Below, in pieces: positions 50,720 through 60,233 of a stretch of DNA of 64,000 bases. The stretch's first letter is position 1, and every line of letters starts with the position of its first letter. The DNA lies in the NCBI RefSeq assembly GCF_030063195.1, contig NZ_JASISS010000005.1, forward strand, positions 99,396 to 163,395, in the 5' to 3' direction. Source of the DNA: Cryobacterium sp. PH31-AA6 (GTDB taxonomy: Bacteria; Actinomycetota; Actinomycetes; Actinomycetales; Microbacteriaceae). A program made the position numbers and the translations under genes. A model generated the notes under the pieces. That model saw only the letters and a program-made list of their open reading frames with translations, did not search any database and had not been told where the DNA came from.

Positions 50720-51445
50720 GTGTTGTTAACCCGGCGTTTCCGCATCGGCGTAGTCGTGCTGGTCCTCGGCGGACTCGTTGCCGGAACGGCGGCGGTCGCT
50801 TCTCTCGGCGACGACGAGCCGTCCTCAGCGGCACGGGCCGCGGGTGCCGGGGACACCGTGACCGGCGAGGCCTCGAAGTCGAAGGCGCCGACCTCCACCT
50901 CCCGTGCGGTTCCGGCCGACGCCGGCGCTCCGGTCGCGGTCGCGGGCGAGCCCGCACCCGTGGCCACTGTGGGCGTTCAGGCACAGGTCGACTACATGCT
51001 CGCGCACTGGACCGACTACAACACGGCCGACTACGGCATCATCGGCGACAATGACTGCGTGAACTTCACCAGCCAGTCCCTGATCCAGCGGGGCTGGGCC
51101 ATGGACGACGACTGGTGGTCGGATGGCACCGGCGGCTCCTTCACGCATTCTTCGGCCTGGATCAGCTCCACCTCGATGATGAGATACCTCGCGAGCTCCG
51201 GCCGGGCGTCCGCTCTCACCGACGACCAGCGTGACGAGGTCAAGCTCGGCGACGTCGTTCAGTTCGACTGGGACAACTCCGGCGACCGTGACCACACCGG
51301 CGTGGTGACGCGGATCGAAGGCTCCGGCGACAACATCGAGATCTTCTACGCCGGTCACACCGACGACACGGACTTCCGCTCGGTCGACTACGCAATCACC
51401 GAGAAGCACCCGGGCGGCACGGCGTACTACTGGAGCATTCCGTAG
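50720..51445 (+). CDS. exported Amidase_6 domain protein
   Basis: A 241-residue protein with an N-terminal membrane/signal segment (RIGVVVLVLGGLVAGTAAVA), an Ala/Pro/Val-rich spacer of about 60 residues and a C-terminal Amidase_6 domain of the NlpC/P60-like fold. Cys113 lies in GDNDCVNFTSQSLIQRGW, a His in DRDHTGVVTRIEG near 195, and YAGHTDDTD follows. It probably cleaves or binds cell-wall peptides. GTG at 50720 with GAGG upstream is chosen over the frame from 50675. Confidence 0.87.
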   Translation: MLLTRRFRIGVVVLVLGGLVAGTAAVASLGDDEPSSAARAAGAGDTVTGEASKSKAPTSTSRAVPADAGAPVAVAGEPAPVATVGVQAQVDYMLAHWTDYNTADYGIIGDNDCVNFTSQSLIQRGWAMDDDWWSDGTGGSFTHSSAWISSTSMMRYLASSGRASALTDDQRDEVKLGDVVQFDWDNSGDRDHTGVVTRIEGSGDNIEIFYAGHTDDTDFRSVDYAITEKHPGGTAYYWSIP

Positions 51446-51598
51446 CGGGTCTCGACAGGCTCGACCACCGGACGGGCTCGACCACCGGACGGGCTCGACC
51501 ACCGGGCTCGACCACCGGGCTCGACCACGGGGCTTGACTGCCGGACGGGCTTGACTGCCGGACGGGCTCGACCACCGCGGTGATCGAGCCCGTCGAGA
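51446..51598. repeat. intergenic array of GGTCTCGACAGGCTCGACCACC repeat units with terminal hairpin
   Basis: One full repeat copy is followed by 17-bp (GGACGGGCTCGACCACC) and 13-bp (GGGCTCGACCACC) units in tandem. The array ends in a hairpin, 51561-51576 against 51579-51594, with 16-bp arms and one mismatch. It fills all the space between convergent amidase and pgm genes and is the reverse complement of the oleBC linker repeat. Confidence 0.9.
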
Positions 51599-53215
51599 TC
51601 ACGCGATCGCCGCGTCGACGATGGCCTTGGCCTCGACCTGCACCTGGCGCAGGTGCTCCTCGCCCAGGAACGACTCGGCGTAGATCTTGTAGACGTCTTC
51701 GGTACCGCTCGGCCGGGCCGCGAACCAGGCGTTTTCTGTGACGACCTTGACCCCGCCGATCGCCGCGCCGTTGCCGGGGGCGTGGCTGAGCTTGGCGATG
51801 ATCTTCTCGCCCGCGAGTTCGGTGGCCGTGATCGCTTCGCCGTCGAGCTTGCCGAGTTGCGCCTTCTGCGCCGGCGTTGCCGCGGCATCGACCCTGGCGT
51901 AGGCCGGGGCCCCGAAATGCTCGGCGAGCTCGGCGTAACGCTGGCTGGGGGACTTGCCGGTCACGGCGAGGATCTCCGAGGCGAGCAGGGCCAGCAGGAT
52001 GCCGTCCTTGTCTGTGGTCCAGACGGTGCCGTCGAAGCGCACGAAGCTCGCGCCGGCGCTCTCCTCACCGCCGAACGCGACCGATCCGTCGATCAAGCCG
52101 GGCACGAACCACTTGAACCCGACCGGAACCTCCCAGAGTTCCCGGCCGAGGAAACCGGCGACCCGGTCGATCATGGTTGACGAGACGAGCGTCTTGCCGA
52201 TCTGGGCGTCGGCGCGCCAGCCCTCGCGGTGGCTGTAGAGGTAGTCGATGGCGACGGCCAGGAAGTGGTTGGGGTTCATCAGTCCGGCGTCCGGAGTCAC
52301 GATGCCGTGGCGGTCCGCGTCGGCGTCGTTACCGGTGAGGATGTCGTAGTCGTCCTTGTGGGCGAGTACGGAGGCCATCGCCGACGGGCTGGACGGATCC
52401 ATCCGGATCTTTCCGTCCCAGTCCACGGTCATGAAGCGCCAGGTCGGGTCGACCTTGGGATTCACGACGGTCAGGTTGAGCCCGTAGCGGTCACGGATGG
52501 CGCCCCAATAGCCGACGCTGGCTCCGCCGAGCGGGTCGGCGCCGATCCGGATGCCGCTCGCCTTGATCGCGGCCATGTCGATGATGTTCTCGAGATCGTC
52601 GACGTAGTGGCCACGGAAGTCGTAGGTCTCGACCGCGCTCGGCTCGCTCATCTTGACGTCGCGCAGACCGGCCGCGATCAGCTCATTGGCCCGGTTCGCG
52701 ATCCACGAGGTGGCGTCGCTGTCGGCCGGGCCGCCGTGCGGCGGGTTGTACTTGAAGCCGCCGTCGGAGGGCGGGTTGTGGCTCGGGGTGACCACGATGC
52801 CGTCGGCCTCGTCGCTGTTCCCGGCCCGGTTGTAGGCCAGGATCGCGTGCGAGAGCGACGGGGTCGGCACATAATCGTCGAACTCGTCCACCAGCACGCG
52901 CACGCCGTTGGCGACCAGCACCTCGAGTGCGGTCGTGTAGGCCGGGCCGCTCAGGGCGTGCGGGTCGGTGCCGATGAAGAGCGGTCCGGTGATGCCCTGA
53001 GCCGCGCGGTACTCGACGATCGCCTGCGTGGTGGCGATGATGTGGTCCTCGTTGAAGGCCGTATTCAGGGAACTGCCCCGATGCCCCGATGTGCCGAAGG
53101 CGACCCGCTGGGCGGGCACCGAAACATCCGGTTTCAGGTCGTAATACGCCTTCACCAGCGCGTCGACGTCGATCAGGTCAGATTCCTGGGCCGGGGTGCC
53201 CGCTTGTGCTGTCAT
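51599..53215 (-). CDS. pgm: alpha-D-glucose phosphate-specific phosphoglucomutase
   Basis: A 538-residue phosphohexomutase that interconverts glucose-1-phosphate and glucose-6-phosphate. Phosphoserine loop [16 protein letters not shown] with Ser145, metal loop [12 protein letters not shown] near 300, sugar loop [12 protein letters not shown] near 385 and phosphate loop [18 protein letters not shown] near 500. ATG at 53215 is the family start; the frame continues upstream into pheA's antisense. Glucose-1-phosphate made by any phosphorylase, including the GH94-like enzyme here, would need this step. Confidence 0.95.
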   Translation of the reverse strand: MTAQAGTPAQESDLIDVDALVKAYYDLKPDVSVPAQRVAFGTSGHRGSSLNTAFNEDHIIATTQAIVEYRAAQGITGPLFIGTDPHALSGPAYTTALEVLVANGVRVLVDEFDDYVPTPSLSHAILAYNRAGNSDEADGIVVTPSHNPPSDGGFKYNPPHGGPADSDATSWIANRANELIAAGLRDVKMSEPSAVETYDFRGHYVDDLENIIDMAAIKASGIRIGADPLGGASVGYWGAIRDRYGLNLTVVNPKVDPTWRFMTVDWDGKIRMDPSSPSAMASVLAHKDDYDILTGNDADADRHGIVTPDAGLMNPNHFLAVAIDYLYSHREGWRADAQIGKTLVSSTMIDRVAGFLGRELWEVPVGFKWFVPGLIDGSVAFGGEESAGASFVRFDGTVWTTDKDGILLALLASEILAVTGKSPSQRYAELAEHFGAPAYARVDAAATPAQKAQLGKLDGEAITATELAGEKIIAKLSHAPGNGAAIGGVKVVTENAWFAARPSGTEDVYKIYAESFLGEEHLRQVQVEAKAIVDAAIA

Positions 53216-53251
53216 GGAACCCAGTCTTGCACTGCAAGTAGGCTGTGAGCC

Positions 53252-54220
53252 ATGTCCGAGACGCGCAATGTCAGCTACAGCTTCCTCGGCCCCGCCGGTA
53301 CCTTCACGGAAGCGGCCCTCGCGCAGGTGGCCGAGGCTCGCGGGAAGGCCTGGCGTTCGGTCAACAATGTGGGCGAGGCGCTCGCCGATGTCGTCTCCGG
53401 GCGCAGCGTCGCCGCGATGATTGCGATCGAGAACTCGGTTGACGGCGGCGTGTCCGCCACCCAGGATGCCCTGGCGAGCGTGCCAAACCTGCGCATCATC
53501 GGGGAGTACCTCGTGCCGGTGAATTTCGTGCTCGTGGCCAGGCCCGGCACCGAATTGGCCGACGTGAGGGTCGTGAACGCGCATCCCGTCGCCTACGCCC
53601 AGTGCCGCGGCTGGCTCGAGGCGACCCTGCCGCACCACGGCCACATCCCGGCGTCAAGTAACGTGACGGCCGCGTCGGCCCTCCTTGACGGTGACCAGGC
53701 GGATGCGGCGATCGCGCCGATCGGCATCGAGAAACGCTATGACCTGGACGTTCTCGCGACCGGGATCGGCGACAACCCCAACGCCGTCACCCGATTCGTG
53801 CTCGTTAGTCGCCGCACCTCCGTGCCGGCCCGGACCGGTGCCGACAAGACGAGCGTGATCGTCGAGTTGCCGGAAGACCGGCCCGGATCGTTGTTGGACA
53901 TGCTCGAACAGTTCGCCACCAGGGGCGTGAACCTCAGCCTGATTCAGTCACGGCCGATCGGCGACGCGATGGGACGGTACCGGTTCGTGATCGACGCCGA
54001 CGGTCACATCCAGGACGAACGCGTCGCCGACGCGCTGCTCGGGCTGCGCCGGTTCAGCCCGAAGGTGCTGTTCCTCGGCTCGTATCCGCGCGCGGACAAG
54101 CGGCCGATCGAATTCACCTCGCACTACGACGACGGCGTGTTCATCGGGGCGAGGGAATGGCTTCGGGAACTGCTCGGCGACGTCCCCGCCACGCACGCCT
54201 CCGCTGACGAACAGGCCTGA
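53252..54220 (+). CDS. pheA: prephenate dehydratase
   Basis: A 322-residue monofunctional enzyme of phenylalanine synthesis, turning prephenate into phenylpyruvate. The N-terminal catalytic domain has [35 protein letters not shown], and the TRF motif in [12 protein letters not shown] near 180. The C-terminal ACT domain for Phe feedback runs from about 205 ([40 protein letters not shown]). It is divergent from pgm with 36 bp between the starts. Confidence 0.94.
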   Translation: MSETRNVSYSFLGPAGTFTEAALAQVAEARGKAWRSVNNVGEALADVVSGRSVAAMIAIENSVDGGVSATQDALASVPNLRIIGEYLVPVNFVLVARPGTELADVRVVNAHPVAYAQCRGWLEATLPHHGHIPASSNVTAASALLDGDQADAAIAPIGIEKRYDLDVLATGIGDNPNAVTRFVLVSRRTSVPARTGADKTSVIVELPEDRPGSLLDMLEQFATRGVNLSLIQSRPIGDAMGRYRFVIDADGHIQDERVADALLGLRRFSPKVLFLGSYPRADKRPIEFTSHYDDGVFIGAREWLRELLGDVPATHASADEQA

Positions 54221-54234
54221 TCCCGAATCTCGGC

Positions 54235-55230
54235 TCAGGCGGTGGGCGGCATCCGCACGATCAGCGCGCCCGGGTCGGCGCGGAATGAGGCCGCGCGCAC
54301 CGCGGCGAATTCATCCCCGTCCATCTGGAACTCCTGTGGTTGCTCGAGCACGATCCGGATGTCGGTGCCGCGCAGGGTGGTCATCACCCGTTCGTTGCTC
54401 GATTCGGTGCGGTCGATGCTTCGCCGGCCCGCCGCCGACCGGCGGAGCACCCCGTTCTCCCAGGTCACCCGGCGCCAGATGGTGAGCCAGCCGAGGAAAC
54501 CCTTCGGCTGTAGCACCGCAATGTCGAGAATGCCGTCGTCTGTGCGTGCCTCAGGGAGGAACTGCACGTTCCCCGGCAGCAAGCCGCAGTTGGCGACCAG
54601 GATCGTGCTGACCTGGGCTGGTCGGTCGGTGCGTCCCTCGACGCTGTAGCGGATTCGAAACGGCTTGGCCGTGGGAATCACCCGGGCTCCCGCGTCGACG
54701 TAGGCGAGCCAGCCCACCCGCTTCTTGAGGTCGGCGCGGGTGTTGGCGATCATTCGTGCATCCAGGCCGATTCCGGCCATCACGAGGAAGACATGCTCTG
54801 CCGTGTCGCCGGACTCGGTCGTGACGCTCGCCACCCCGACGTCGATGGCCTTGTCCACACCGGCGAAGGCAATCGCGACCGATTCGTCCAGGCTCGACAG
54901 CGGGAGCTGCAGGTTGCGGGCGAGGAGGTTGCCGGTGCCCGCCGGAACTATGGCCATGGCGACTCCGGTGCCCCGGAGCGTTTCGGCCACGGCGCGTACG
55001 GTGCCGTCGCCGCCGGCCACGAGCACGACGGATGCGCCCTGCTCCAGGGCGAGCCGCGCGGCGCCGTGGCCCGGATCGTCTCTGGAGGTTGCGAACCAGA
55101 GGCTTTGCTCCCAGCCGGCGTCCGAGGCGGTCGCTGCCACGCTGGTCTGCAGTTTCTCCAGGTCAACCTTGATCGGGTTGTACACGACGGCAGCGCGCAG
55201 AACTCTGTCGGCCTGACCGGGAGTATTCAC
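54235..55230 (-). CDS. diacylglycerol kinase family lipid kinase
   Basis: A 331-residue DagK/YegS-type kinase. VVYNPIKVDLEKL at the start, the nucleotide loop VLVAGGDGTVRAVAETL near residue 73 and IVPAGTGNLLARNL near 95 are diagnostic. C-terminal residues form the beta-sandwich domain (GLLPGNVQFLPEARTDDGIL, EFQMDGDEF). It phosphorylates diacylglycerol or a related membrane lipid. It begins with GTG and is divergent from serS. Confidence 0.92.
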   Translation of the reverse strand: MNTPGQADRVLRAAVVYNPIKVDLEKLQTSVAATASDAGWEQSLWFATSRDDPGHGAARLALEQGASVVLVAGGDGTVRAVAETLRGTGVAMAIVPAGTGNLLARNLQLPLSSLDESVAIAFAGVDKAIDVGVASVTTESGDTAEHVFLVMAGIGLDARMIANTRADLKKRVGWLAYVDAGARVIPTAKPFRIRYSVEGRTDRPAQVSTILVANCGLLPGNVQFLPEARTDDGILDIAVLQPKGFLGWLTIWRRVTWENGVLRRSAAGRRSIDRTESSNERVMTTLRGTDIRIVLEQPQEFQMDGDEFAAVRAASFRADPGALIVRMPPTA

Positions 55231-55279
55231 GGGGTAAGGCTAGCAAGGTGTCCCGGCGGGCGCTTGTAGACTGGCCAAC

Positions 55280-56545
55280 GTGATTGATCCTGTGCTGCTG
55301 CGAGAGAATCCCGACCTCATCAAGCGTTCTCAGATGGCGCGCGGTGCGTCCGTCGAGGCGGTTGATCGTGCCCTCGAGGCCGACACCGAACGGAGGGCAT
55401 CGATCAGGACGTTCGAGGACCTGCGGGCAGCCCAGAACCTGTTCGGCAAGCGGGTCGCATCCGCCCCCGCCGCGGAGAAGAAGACGCTTGTCGCCGAGGC
55501 CCAGGCGCTCGCGGCCGAGGTGAAAGCCGCCGGCGTGGCCGCGGCCGATGCCGAGACGGCGTTCACCGCGGTGATGCGCACGCTCGCCAACCCGATCATC
55601 GACGGCGTCCCGGCGGGCGGCGAGGACAACTTCGTCACGCTCCGCACGCACGGTGAATTCCCCGTCTTCGACTTCGAGCCGCGCGACCACCTGGAACTCG
55701 GCGAACTCCACGGTGCGATCGACATGGCCCGCGGGGCCAAGGTGTCCGGTGCGCGCTTCTACTTCCTCAAAGGCATCGGCGCCCGCCTCGAGATCGCCCT
55801 GATGAACATGGCCCTCGACCACGCGCTCGCCGCGGGCTTCGTGCCGCTGATCACGCCCACCCTCGTGCGGCCGGAGATCATGGACGGCACCGGATTCCTC
55901 GGCGAACACGCCGACGAGATCTACTACCTGCCCGCCGACGACCTCTACCTCACCGGCACGAGCGAGGTCGCGCTCGCCGGCTACCACTCCGATGAGATCC
56001 TCGATCTGACCGAGGCGCCGCTCCGCTACGCCGGCTGGTCGACCTGCTACCGCCGCGAGGCCGGCTCGGGCGGCAAGGATACCCGCGGGATCATCAGGGT
56101 GCACCAGTTCAACAAACTCGAAATGTTCACCTACGTGCTTCCGGAGAACGCTGAGGCCGAACACGACCGTCTCGTCGCGTTGCAGGAGGATATGCTCCAG
56201 TCGCTCGGGCTGAGCTACCGGGTCATCGACGTCGCCGCCGGCGACCTGGGCTCGAGCGCGGCGCGCAAGTTCGACATCGAGGCCTGGGTCCCGACCCAGG
56301 GCGCCTACCGCGAGCTCACCAGCACGAGCAACTGCACCACCTACCAGGCCCGGCGGCTGGACATCCGTTATCGCACCGAATCGGGCAAGACGGCCCCTGT
56401 CGCCACCCTCAACGGCACCCTGGCGACCACTCGCTGGATCGTCGCGATGCTGGAAACCCACCAGCAGGCGGACGGGTCCGTGATCATTCCGGAGGCACTG
56501 CGGCCCTGGCTCGGCGGTCTCGCCGTGATCGAGTCTGCCCCGTGA
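55280..56545 (+). CDS. serS: seryl-tRNA synthetase
   Basis: A 421-residue class II synthetase. The N-terminal coiled-coil tRNA arm covers residues about 30-110 (Ala/Glu/Lys-rich). The catalytic core has [18 protein letters not shown] near 233, [20 protein letters not shown] (motif 2) near 250, [11 protein letters not shown] and [18 protein letters not shown] (motif 3) near 375. It starts with GTG. The HAD gene overlaps its stop (GTGA), and tRNA-Ser(UGA) lies 1 kb downstream. Confidence 0.96.
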   Translation: MIDPVLLRENPDLIKRSQMARGASVEAVDRALEADTERRASIRTFEDLRAAQNLFGKRVASAPAAEKKTLVAEAQALAAEVKAAGVAAADAETAFTAVMRTLANPIIDGVPAGGEDNFVTLRTHGEFPVFDFEPRDHLELGELHGAIDMARGAKVSGARFYFLKGIGARLEIALMNMALDHALAAGFVPLITPTLVRPEIMDGTGFLGEHADEIYYLPADDLYLTGTSEVALAGYHSDEILDLTEAPLRYAGWSTCYRREAGSGGKDTRGIIRVHQFNKLEMFTYVLPENAEAEHDRLVALQEDMLQSLGLSYRVIDVAAGDLGSSAARKFDIEAWVPTQGAYRELTSTSNCTTYQARRLDIRYRTESGKTAPVATLNGTLATTRWIVAMLETHQQADGSVIIPEALRPWLGGLAVIESAP

Positions 56546-57381
56546 GCATCGACGCGGCCACGGTGAGAAATCGGGGCAAGACGGATGCTCCCTGGCTGGT
56601 GGCCCTCGACATCGACGGTACGACGATGCATGAGGACGGAACGATCAGCCAGCGTGTGCTCGAGCAGGTGCGGCGCCTCGATGCGGCCGGCCACGAAATC
56701 ATGCTCGCGACCGGGCGCTCCGCGGCGACCACGCTGCCCGTGCTCGACCGCCTCGAGATCGCGCCGCGCTATGTCGTCTGTTCCAACGGTGCGATCACCA
56801 TGCACCGCGACCCGGATTCGCCCACCGGCTACCGCCGCGAATGGGTCGAGACCTTCGACCCGACCGACGTTCTCCTCTCGATCAAGTCGCACCTGACCAC
56901 CGCCCGCTACGCCGTCGAAGACGAGCACGGTTATTACCGCTATACCGAGCCGTTCCCGGACGCGACCATCGGACTCGATAGCGAGCACGTCGATTTCGAC
57001 GACCTGCTCCGCCACGCGGCGACCCGGGTCGTCGTGATCTCGCCGGACCACGACATGGACGACTTCCTCCGGGTGGTCGACCGGATGGGCCTCAACCGGG
57101 TCAGCTACGCGATCGGCTGGACCGCCTGGCTGGACATCGCTCCCGACGGCGTGAACAAGGCGACCGCGATGGAACGAGTGCGCGCCGAGATCGGTATTCC
57201 CCGTGACCGGGTGATGGCGGTGGGTGACGGCCGCAACGACATCGAGATGCTGCAGTGGGCGGCCGTTCACGGACGCGGAGTGGCGATGGGGCAGGCGCCG
57301 GACGAGGTCATCGCCGCCGCCGGCGAGACGACAGGGGCGGTCCAGGATGACGGCCTCGCCTTCGCGCTGAGCAGCCTGTAG
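56542..57381 (+). CDS. Cof-type HAD hydrolase
   Basis: A 279-residue HAD phosphatase with motif [10 protein letters not shown] near residue 23, motif [11 protein letters not shown] near 57, the C2-type cap domain, and motifs III/IV in [12 protein letters not shown] and [14 protein letters not shown] near 230. Substrate is probably a sugar phosphate or flavin nucleotide, as in related proteins. It overlaps serS by 4 bp, so the two are translationally coupled. Confidence 0.92.
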   Translation: MSIDAATVRNRGKTDAPWLVALDIDGTTMHEDGTISQRVLEQVRRLDAAGHEIMLATGRSAATTLPVLDRLEIAPRYVVCSNGAITMHRDPDSPTGYRREWVETFDPTDVLLSIKSHLTTARYAVEDEHGYYRYTEPFPDATIGLDSEHVDFDDLLRHAATRVVVISPDHDMDDFLRVVDRMGLNRVSYAIGWTAWLDIAPDGVNKATAMERVRAEIGIPRDRVMAVGDGRNDIEMLQWAAVHGRGVAMGQAPDEVIAAAGETTGAVQDDGLAFALSSL

Positions 57382-57397
57382 CCGCTGCCGGCCCGTG

Positions 57398-57417
57398 GCC
57401 AGCGTCCGCTGGCGTTT
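57398..57417 (+). terminator. short rho-independent terminator after the HAD gene
   Basis: GCCAGCG and CGCTGGC (57398-57413) form a 7-bp stem with a very tight loop, followed by GTTTT. It is 17 bp past the HAD stop. Confidence 0.6.
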
Positions 57418-57459
57418 TGAACGGCGGCTCATCGGCTAGAATCGGTCGGTATTCGCCTG

Positions 57460-57488
57460 TTTCGATCGCGTGTGTTCTGCGCTACTGT
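57460..57488 (+). promoter_or_regulatory. promoter of tRNA-Ser(UGA)
   Basis: TTTCGA and TACTGT are spaced by 17 bases and end 11 bases before the tRNA, a plausible -35/-10 pair. Confidence 0.5.
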
Positions 57489-57499
57489 GCGGCGATATT

Positions 57500-57584
57500 G
57501 GAGGGCTGTCCGAGCGGCCGATGGAGCCAGTCTTGAAAACTGGTGGGCAGAGATGTCTCGTGGGTTCGAATCCCACGCCCTCCG
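57500..57584 (+). tRNA. tRNA-Ser (anticodon UGA)
   Basis: The acceptor arms GGAGGGC (57500-57506) and GCCCTCC (57577-57583) pair, with discriminator G. The anticodon stem CCAGT/ACTGG encloses loop CTTGAAA with anticodon TGA at 57534-57536. A long variable arm typical of serine tRNA follows, then the T-arm GTGGGTTCGAATCCCAC. The 3' CCA is not encoded. Confidence 0.95.
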
Positions 57585-57625
57585 CAGCTGGATGCTGTAC
57601 GCCGGCATACGACGAAGGGACCTGA

Positions 57626-58882
57626 GTGAGCGACCAACTGCGCCCCCGTTCGACCCGCTCCGGCAAGCTCTCGACCTTCGCCCGGCACGGCCGGCTGAAG
57701 CGGTCCAACCCCCTCGTTGCCGTCGTGAAGATCCTCGCCGCCACGATGGCCGTGGTACTCGTCAGCGGCGTGTCCGTGGCCGCCCTCGCCACCTACGACG
57801 TCGCATCGAGCGTGCAGCCGAGCGTGCACCTGGCCAACGAAACCGCGGGCCCGGTCCCACAGATCGGCGCGATCCCCGGCGGTGTGAACCTGCTCGTGGT
57901 CGGCAGCGACAGCCGCAAGGGCCAGGACGCCCGATTCGGCGATGAGGATTCGACCGGAGACCTGAACGACGTCACGATGTTGCTGCACATTTCGGCCGAC
58001 CACAGCAACGCATCCGTGATCAGTTTCCCCCGCGACATGTTCGTGCCCATCCCGAGCTGCCCCGATCCCCAGGGCGGGTCGTTCAGCTCGATGAGCCGGC
58101 AGAAGATCAACACCACGCTCACCTACGGCGGCCTGGCCTGCACCGTCCTCACCGTGGAGAAACTGACCGGACTGGACATTCCTTTCGCCGCAGAGGTGCA
58201 GTTCAGCGGAGTGATGGCCATGTCGACGGCAGTCGGTGGGGTTCCGGTCTGCGTGGCCGAGGAAATCCAGGACGACTACACCCAGACCTACCTCACCCCG
58301 GGAATGCACACACTCGAGGGCGTCGCCGCCCTGCAGTTCCTGCGCACCCGCCACGGCATCGGAGACGGCAGCGACCTGACCCGGATCAACAACCAGCAGG
58401 TCTTCATGTCGGCGCTGGTGCGTACGATCAAAAGCGCCGACACCCTGGCCGACCCCCTCAAGGTGTATTCCCTGGCCAAGGCCGTGACGGCGAACATGGA
58501 CCTGTCGGCGAGCCTGAACAATGTATCGACGCTCGCCTCGATCGCCATGGCGCTCAAGGACATCCCGCTGGACCAGGTCGTGTTCGTGCAGGTTCCGACC
58601 GGCGGCACGGAGGGCGGCGTACTGCCCCTGCAGCCGGACTTCGACGACCTGTTCACGGCCGTCGCCGACGACCAGCCGTTCCAGCTCGGCGGCTCACTCG
58701 GCGCCGGTGCGACCCTGGACCCGTCCGTGACACCCGCTCCGACCGACCCGGCAGCCGACCCGAACGCCACACCCGAGCCTGCGGCTACGCCGCCGGGCGT
58801 CGTCGTGCTGTCCGATTCGGCGACCGGCCAGACGGCCGGAGAACTCACCTGTTCCGTCGGTCGCACCCTCGAAAACCAGTAG
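57626..58882 (+). CDS. LCP (LytR-CpsA-Psr) family cell-wall glycopolymer ligase
   Basis: A 418-residue type II membrane protein. A basic N-terminus is followed by a membrane helix at about residues 33-58 (VVKILAATMAVVLVSGVSVA). The LCP domain has NLLVVGSDSRKGQD near 90, GDLNDVTMLLHIS, VISFPRDMFVPIPSC near 132, KINTTLTYGGLACTVLTVEK and ALQFLRTRHGIGDGSDLTRI near 235. The C-terminus is Pro/Thr/Ala-rich. It attaches wall polymers to peptidoglycan. GTG start with GAAGGG upstream. Confidence 0.92.
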   Translation: MSDQLRPRSTRSGKLSTFARHGRLKRSNPLVAVVKILAATMAVVLVSGVSVAALATYDVASSVQPSVHLANETAGPVPQIGAIPGGVNLLVVGSDSRKGQDARFGDEDSTGDLNDVTMLLHISADHSNASVISFPRDMFVPIPSCPDPQGGSFSSMSRQKINTTLTYGGLACTVLTVEKLTGLDIPFAAEVQFSGVMAMSTAVGGVPVCVAEEIQDDYTQTYLTPGMHTLEGVAALQFLRTRHGIGDGSDLTRINNQQVFMSALVRTIKSADTLADPLKVYSLAKAVTANMDLSASLNNVSTLASIAMALKDIPLDQVVFVQVPTGGTEGGVLPLQPDFDDLFTAVADDQPFQLGGSLGAGATLDPSVTPAPTDPAADPNATPEPAATPPGVVVLSDSATGQTAGELTCSVGRTLENQ

Positions 58883-58906
58883 AAACCGCGGCATCCGGCG
58901 CCCGGG

Positions 58907-58936
58907 TTCAACGGACGCCGCGAGTGAGGTTATGAT
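58907..58936 (+). promoter_or_regulatory. promoter of tRNA-Ser(GCU)
   Basis: TTCAAC and TATGAT are separated by 18 bases, 31 bases before the tRNA 5' end. Confidence 0.5.
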
Positions 58937-58967
58937 TGCTGAGGTGTGTTTGCATTGCAGGCACCGA

Positions 58968-59058
58968 GGAGACGTCGCATAGTACGGCTTAGTGCACCAC
59001 CCTGCTAAGGTGGAGTACCCTTCACGGGGTACCGTGGGTTCAAATCCCACCGTCTCCG
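58968..59058 (+). tRNA. tRNA-Ser (anticodon GCU), integration site of a mobile element
   Basis: Acceptor arms GGAGACG (58968-58974) and CGTCTCC (59051-59057) pair, discriminator G. Anticodon stem CCACC/GGTGG with loop CTGCTAA gives anticodon GCT at 59004-59006. A long variable arm (GAGTACCCTTCACGGGGTAC) and T-arm GTGGGTTCAAATCCCAC follow. The tyrosine integrase gene begins its 3' end 53 bp downstream. Confidence 0.95.
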
Positions 59059-59060
59059 CA
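59030..59060. other. probable attL core in the tRNA-Ser 3' end
   Basis: Tyrosine integrases commonly recombine in the T-arm/acceptor part of tRNA genes and restore the gene. The integrase follows directly, so this stretch should be repeated at the far end of the element, outside the window. Exact limits cannot be set from one end. Confidence 0.5.
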
Positions 59061-59067
59061 CAGAACT

Positions 59068-59110
59068 AACCCCCTGCATCCCATATAAACACTGGGAAGT
59101 AGGGGGTTTT
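59068..59110 (+). terminator. rho-independent terminator after tRNA-Ser(GCU)
   Basis: AACCCCCT (59068-59075) pairs with AGGGGGTT (59101-59108), with an inner CCCA/TGGG stem, ending in TTTT. It can also end the leftward integrase transcript. Confidence 0.75.
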
Positions 59111-59111
59111 C

Positions 59112-60230
59112 TCATCCCCGAGAATGCCCGTTTGACAACGGTTTGACAACACCCGAGAACGTAGCAGCGTCATTCAACCGGTCCGCAACTGCGTTTAGGT
59201 CGTCATCGAACAGGTCCGCGTAGGTGTCAAGGGTCATGGCCGCGGAAGCGTGACCGAGCATCCGCTGGACTGCCTTCACGTTCGCCCCGACGCTCACCGC
59301 CAACGATGCCGCCGTGTGCCTCAAATCGTGAAAAGTCATCTTCGGCAGGCCGGCAGTAGACAGAGCGGTGAGAAACCAGCTCCGCGTTCCCTCGCTAACC
59401 CTGGTCCGCTTCAGGTGTTGCCCGTATTTGTCCGCAAACACCAGATCATCACGACTCTTGCCCTCGCATTGTTGAGCGAGCAGCGGCGCCAGAAACGCGG
59501 GGAACGGCACCGACCGCCGCGTATGGCTCTTCGGCGTTCCCACCTCAATATGCGCCCCGACCTCGACCGCATTACGGGTGACGTTGATACGCCGCCGCAG
59601 CATGTCCAGATCCTTCACCTGAAGCCCGATAGCCTCACCCCACCGAAGGCCGGTGTAGGCCAGCAGCAGCACCAACCCCGCCCGTTCACCGGATGCTTCA
59701 GCGAGTGCCGCCACCTGGTCGTGAGACAGGTAAACGTGTTCCTTGCTGACCTTCCTGGGTAAGTTCACGCCGCGGGCAACATTGACACTCACGCGCCGAT
59801 CCTTCACCGCCGTATCAAGGATGCTGGCAAGCACCCCATAGGCCCTTAGAACAGTCGTAGCGCCCCGAATCCCGGTGAGGTCAGTAACCCACGTCTGAAC
59901 CTCGCTATGCCGTATAGAGCCAACAGCGCGCTTGCCCCATACCGGCTCGACGTGCAGCCGCCACGCAATCTCCACCGGGCGCAGGCTCGAGGGCTTCAGG
60001 TGAGACTGTGCCTTCAGCCATTCAACGCCGAGGGTGCCGACTGTGGATCGTGCCGCCGTCGCGTCGACAAACTCGCCTCGAGCTTTCGATACCTCGACGG
60101 ATGCCAGAAACAGCTGTGCATCCCGCTTTGTCTTGAAGCCGCGCTTAGTCCCCTGGGAGTGGTCAGGCTTCCGGTACGTTGCCCGGTATCGCGTGCCGGC
60201 TGACGAGTCGTAAGGGTGGATGCTACCCAT
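59112..60230 (-). CDS. tyrosine recombinase / phage-type integrase
   Basis: A 372-residue integrase. An N-terminal arm-binding AP2-like region (RYRATYRKPDHSQGTKRGFK) is followed by a SAM-like core-binding domain (LGVEWLKAQSHLKPSSLRPV) and a catalytic domain. Catalytic residues: Arg in TGLRWGEA, Lys in GTPKSHTRRSVP, His and Arg in HDLRHTAAS, His in MLGHASAAMT and Tyr near 337 in LDTYADLF. It faces the tRNA-Ser into which it integrated. Two direct copies of GTTTGACAAC at 59130-59150 inside the 3' end of the gene may be arm-type sites. Confidence 0.95.
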   Translation of the reverse strand: MGSIHPYDSSAGTRYRATYRKPDHSQGTKRGFKTKRDAQLFLASVEVSKARGEFVDATAARSTVGTLGVEWLKAQSHLKPSSLRPVEIAWRLHVEPVWGKRAVGSIRHSEVQTWVTDLTGIRGATTVLRAYGVLASILDTAVKDRRVSVNVARGVNLPRKVSKEHVYLSHDQVAALAEASGERAGLVLLLAYTGLRWGEAIGLQVKDLDMLRRRINVTRNAVEVGAHIEVGTPKSHTRRSVPFPAFLAPLLAQQCEGKSRDDLVFADKYGQHLKRTRVSEGTRSWFLTALSTAGLPKMTFHDLRHTAASLAVSVGANVKAVQRMLGHASAAMTLDTYADLFDDDLNAVADRLNDAATFSGVVKPLSNGHSRG

Positions 60231-60233
60231 GGT

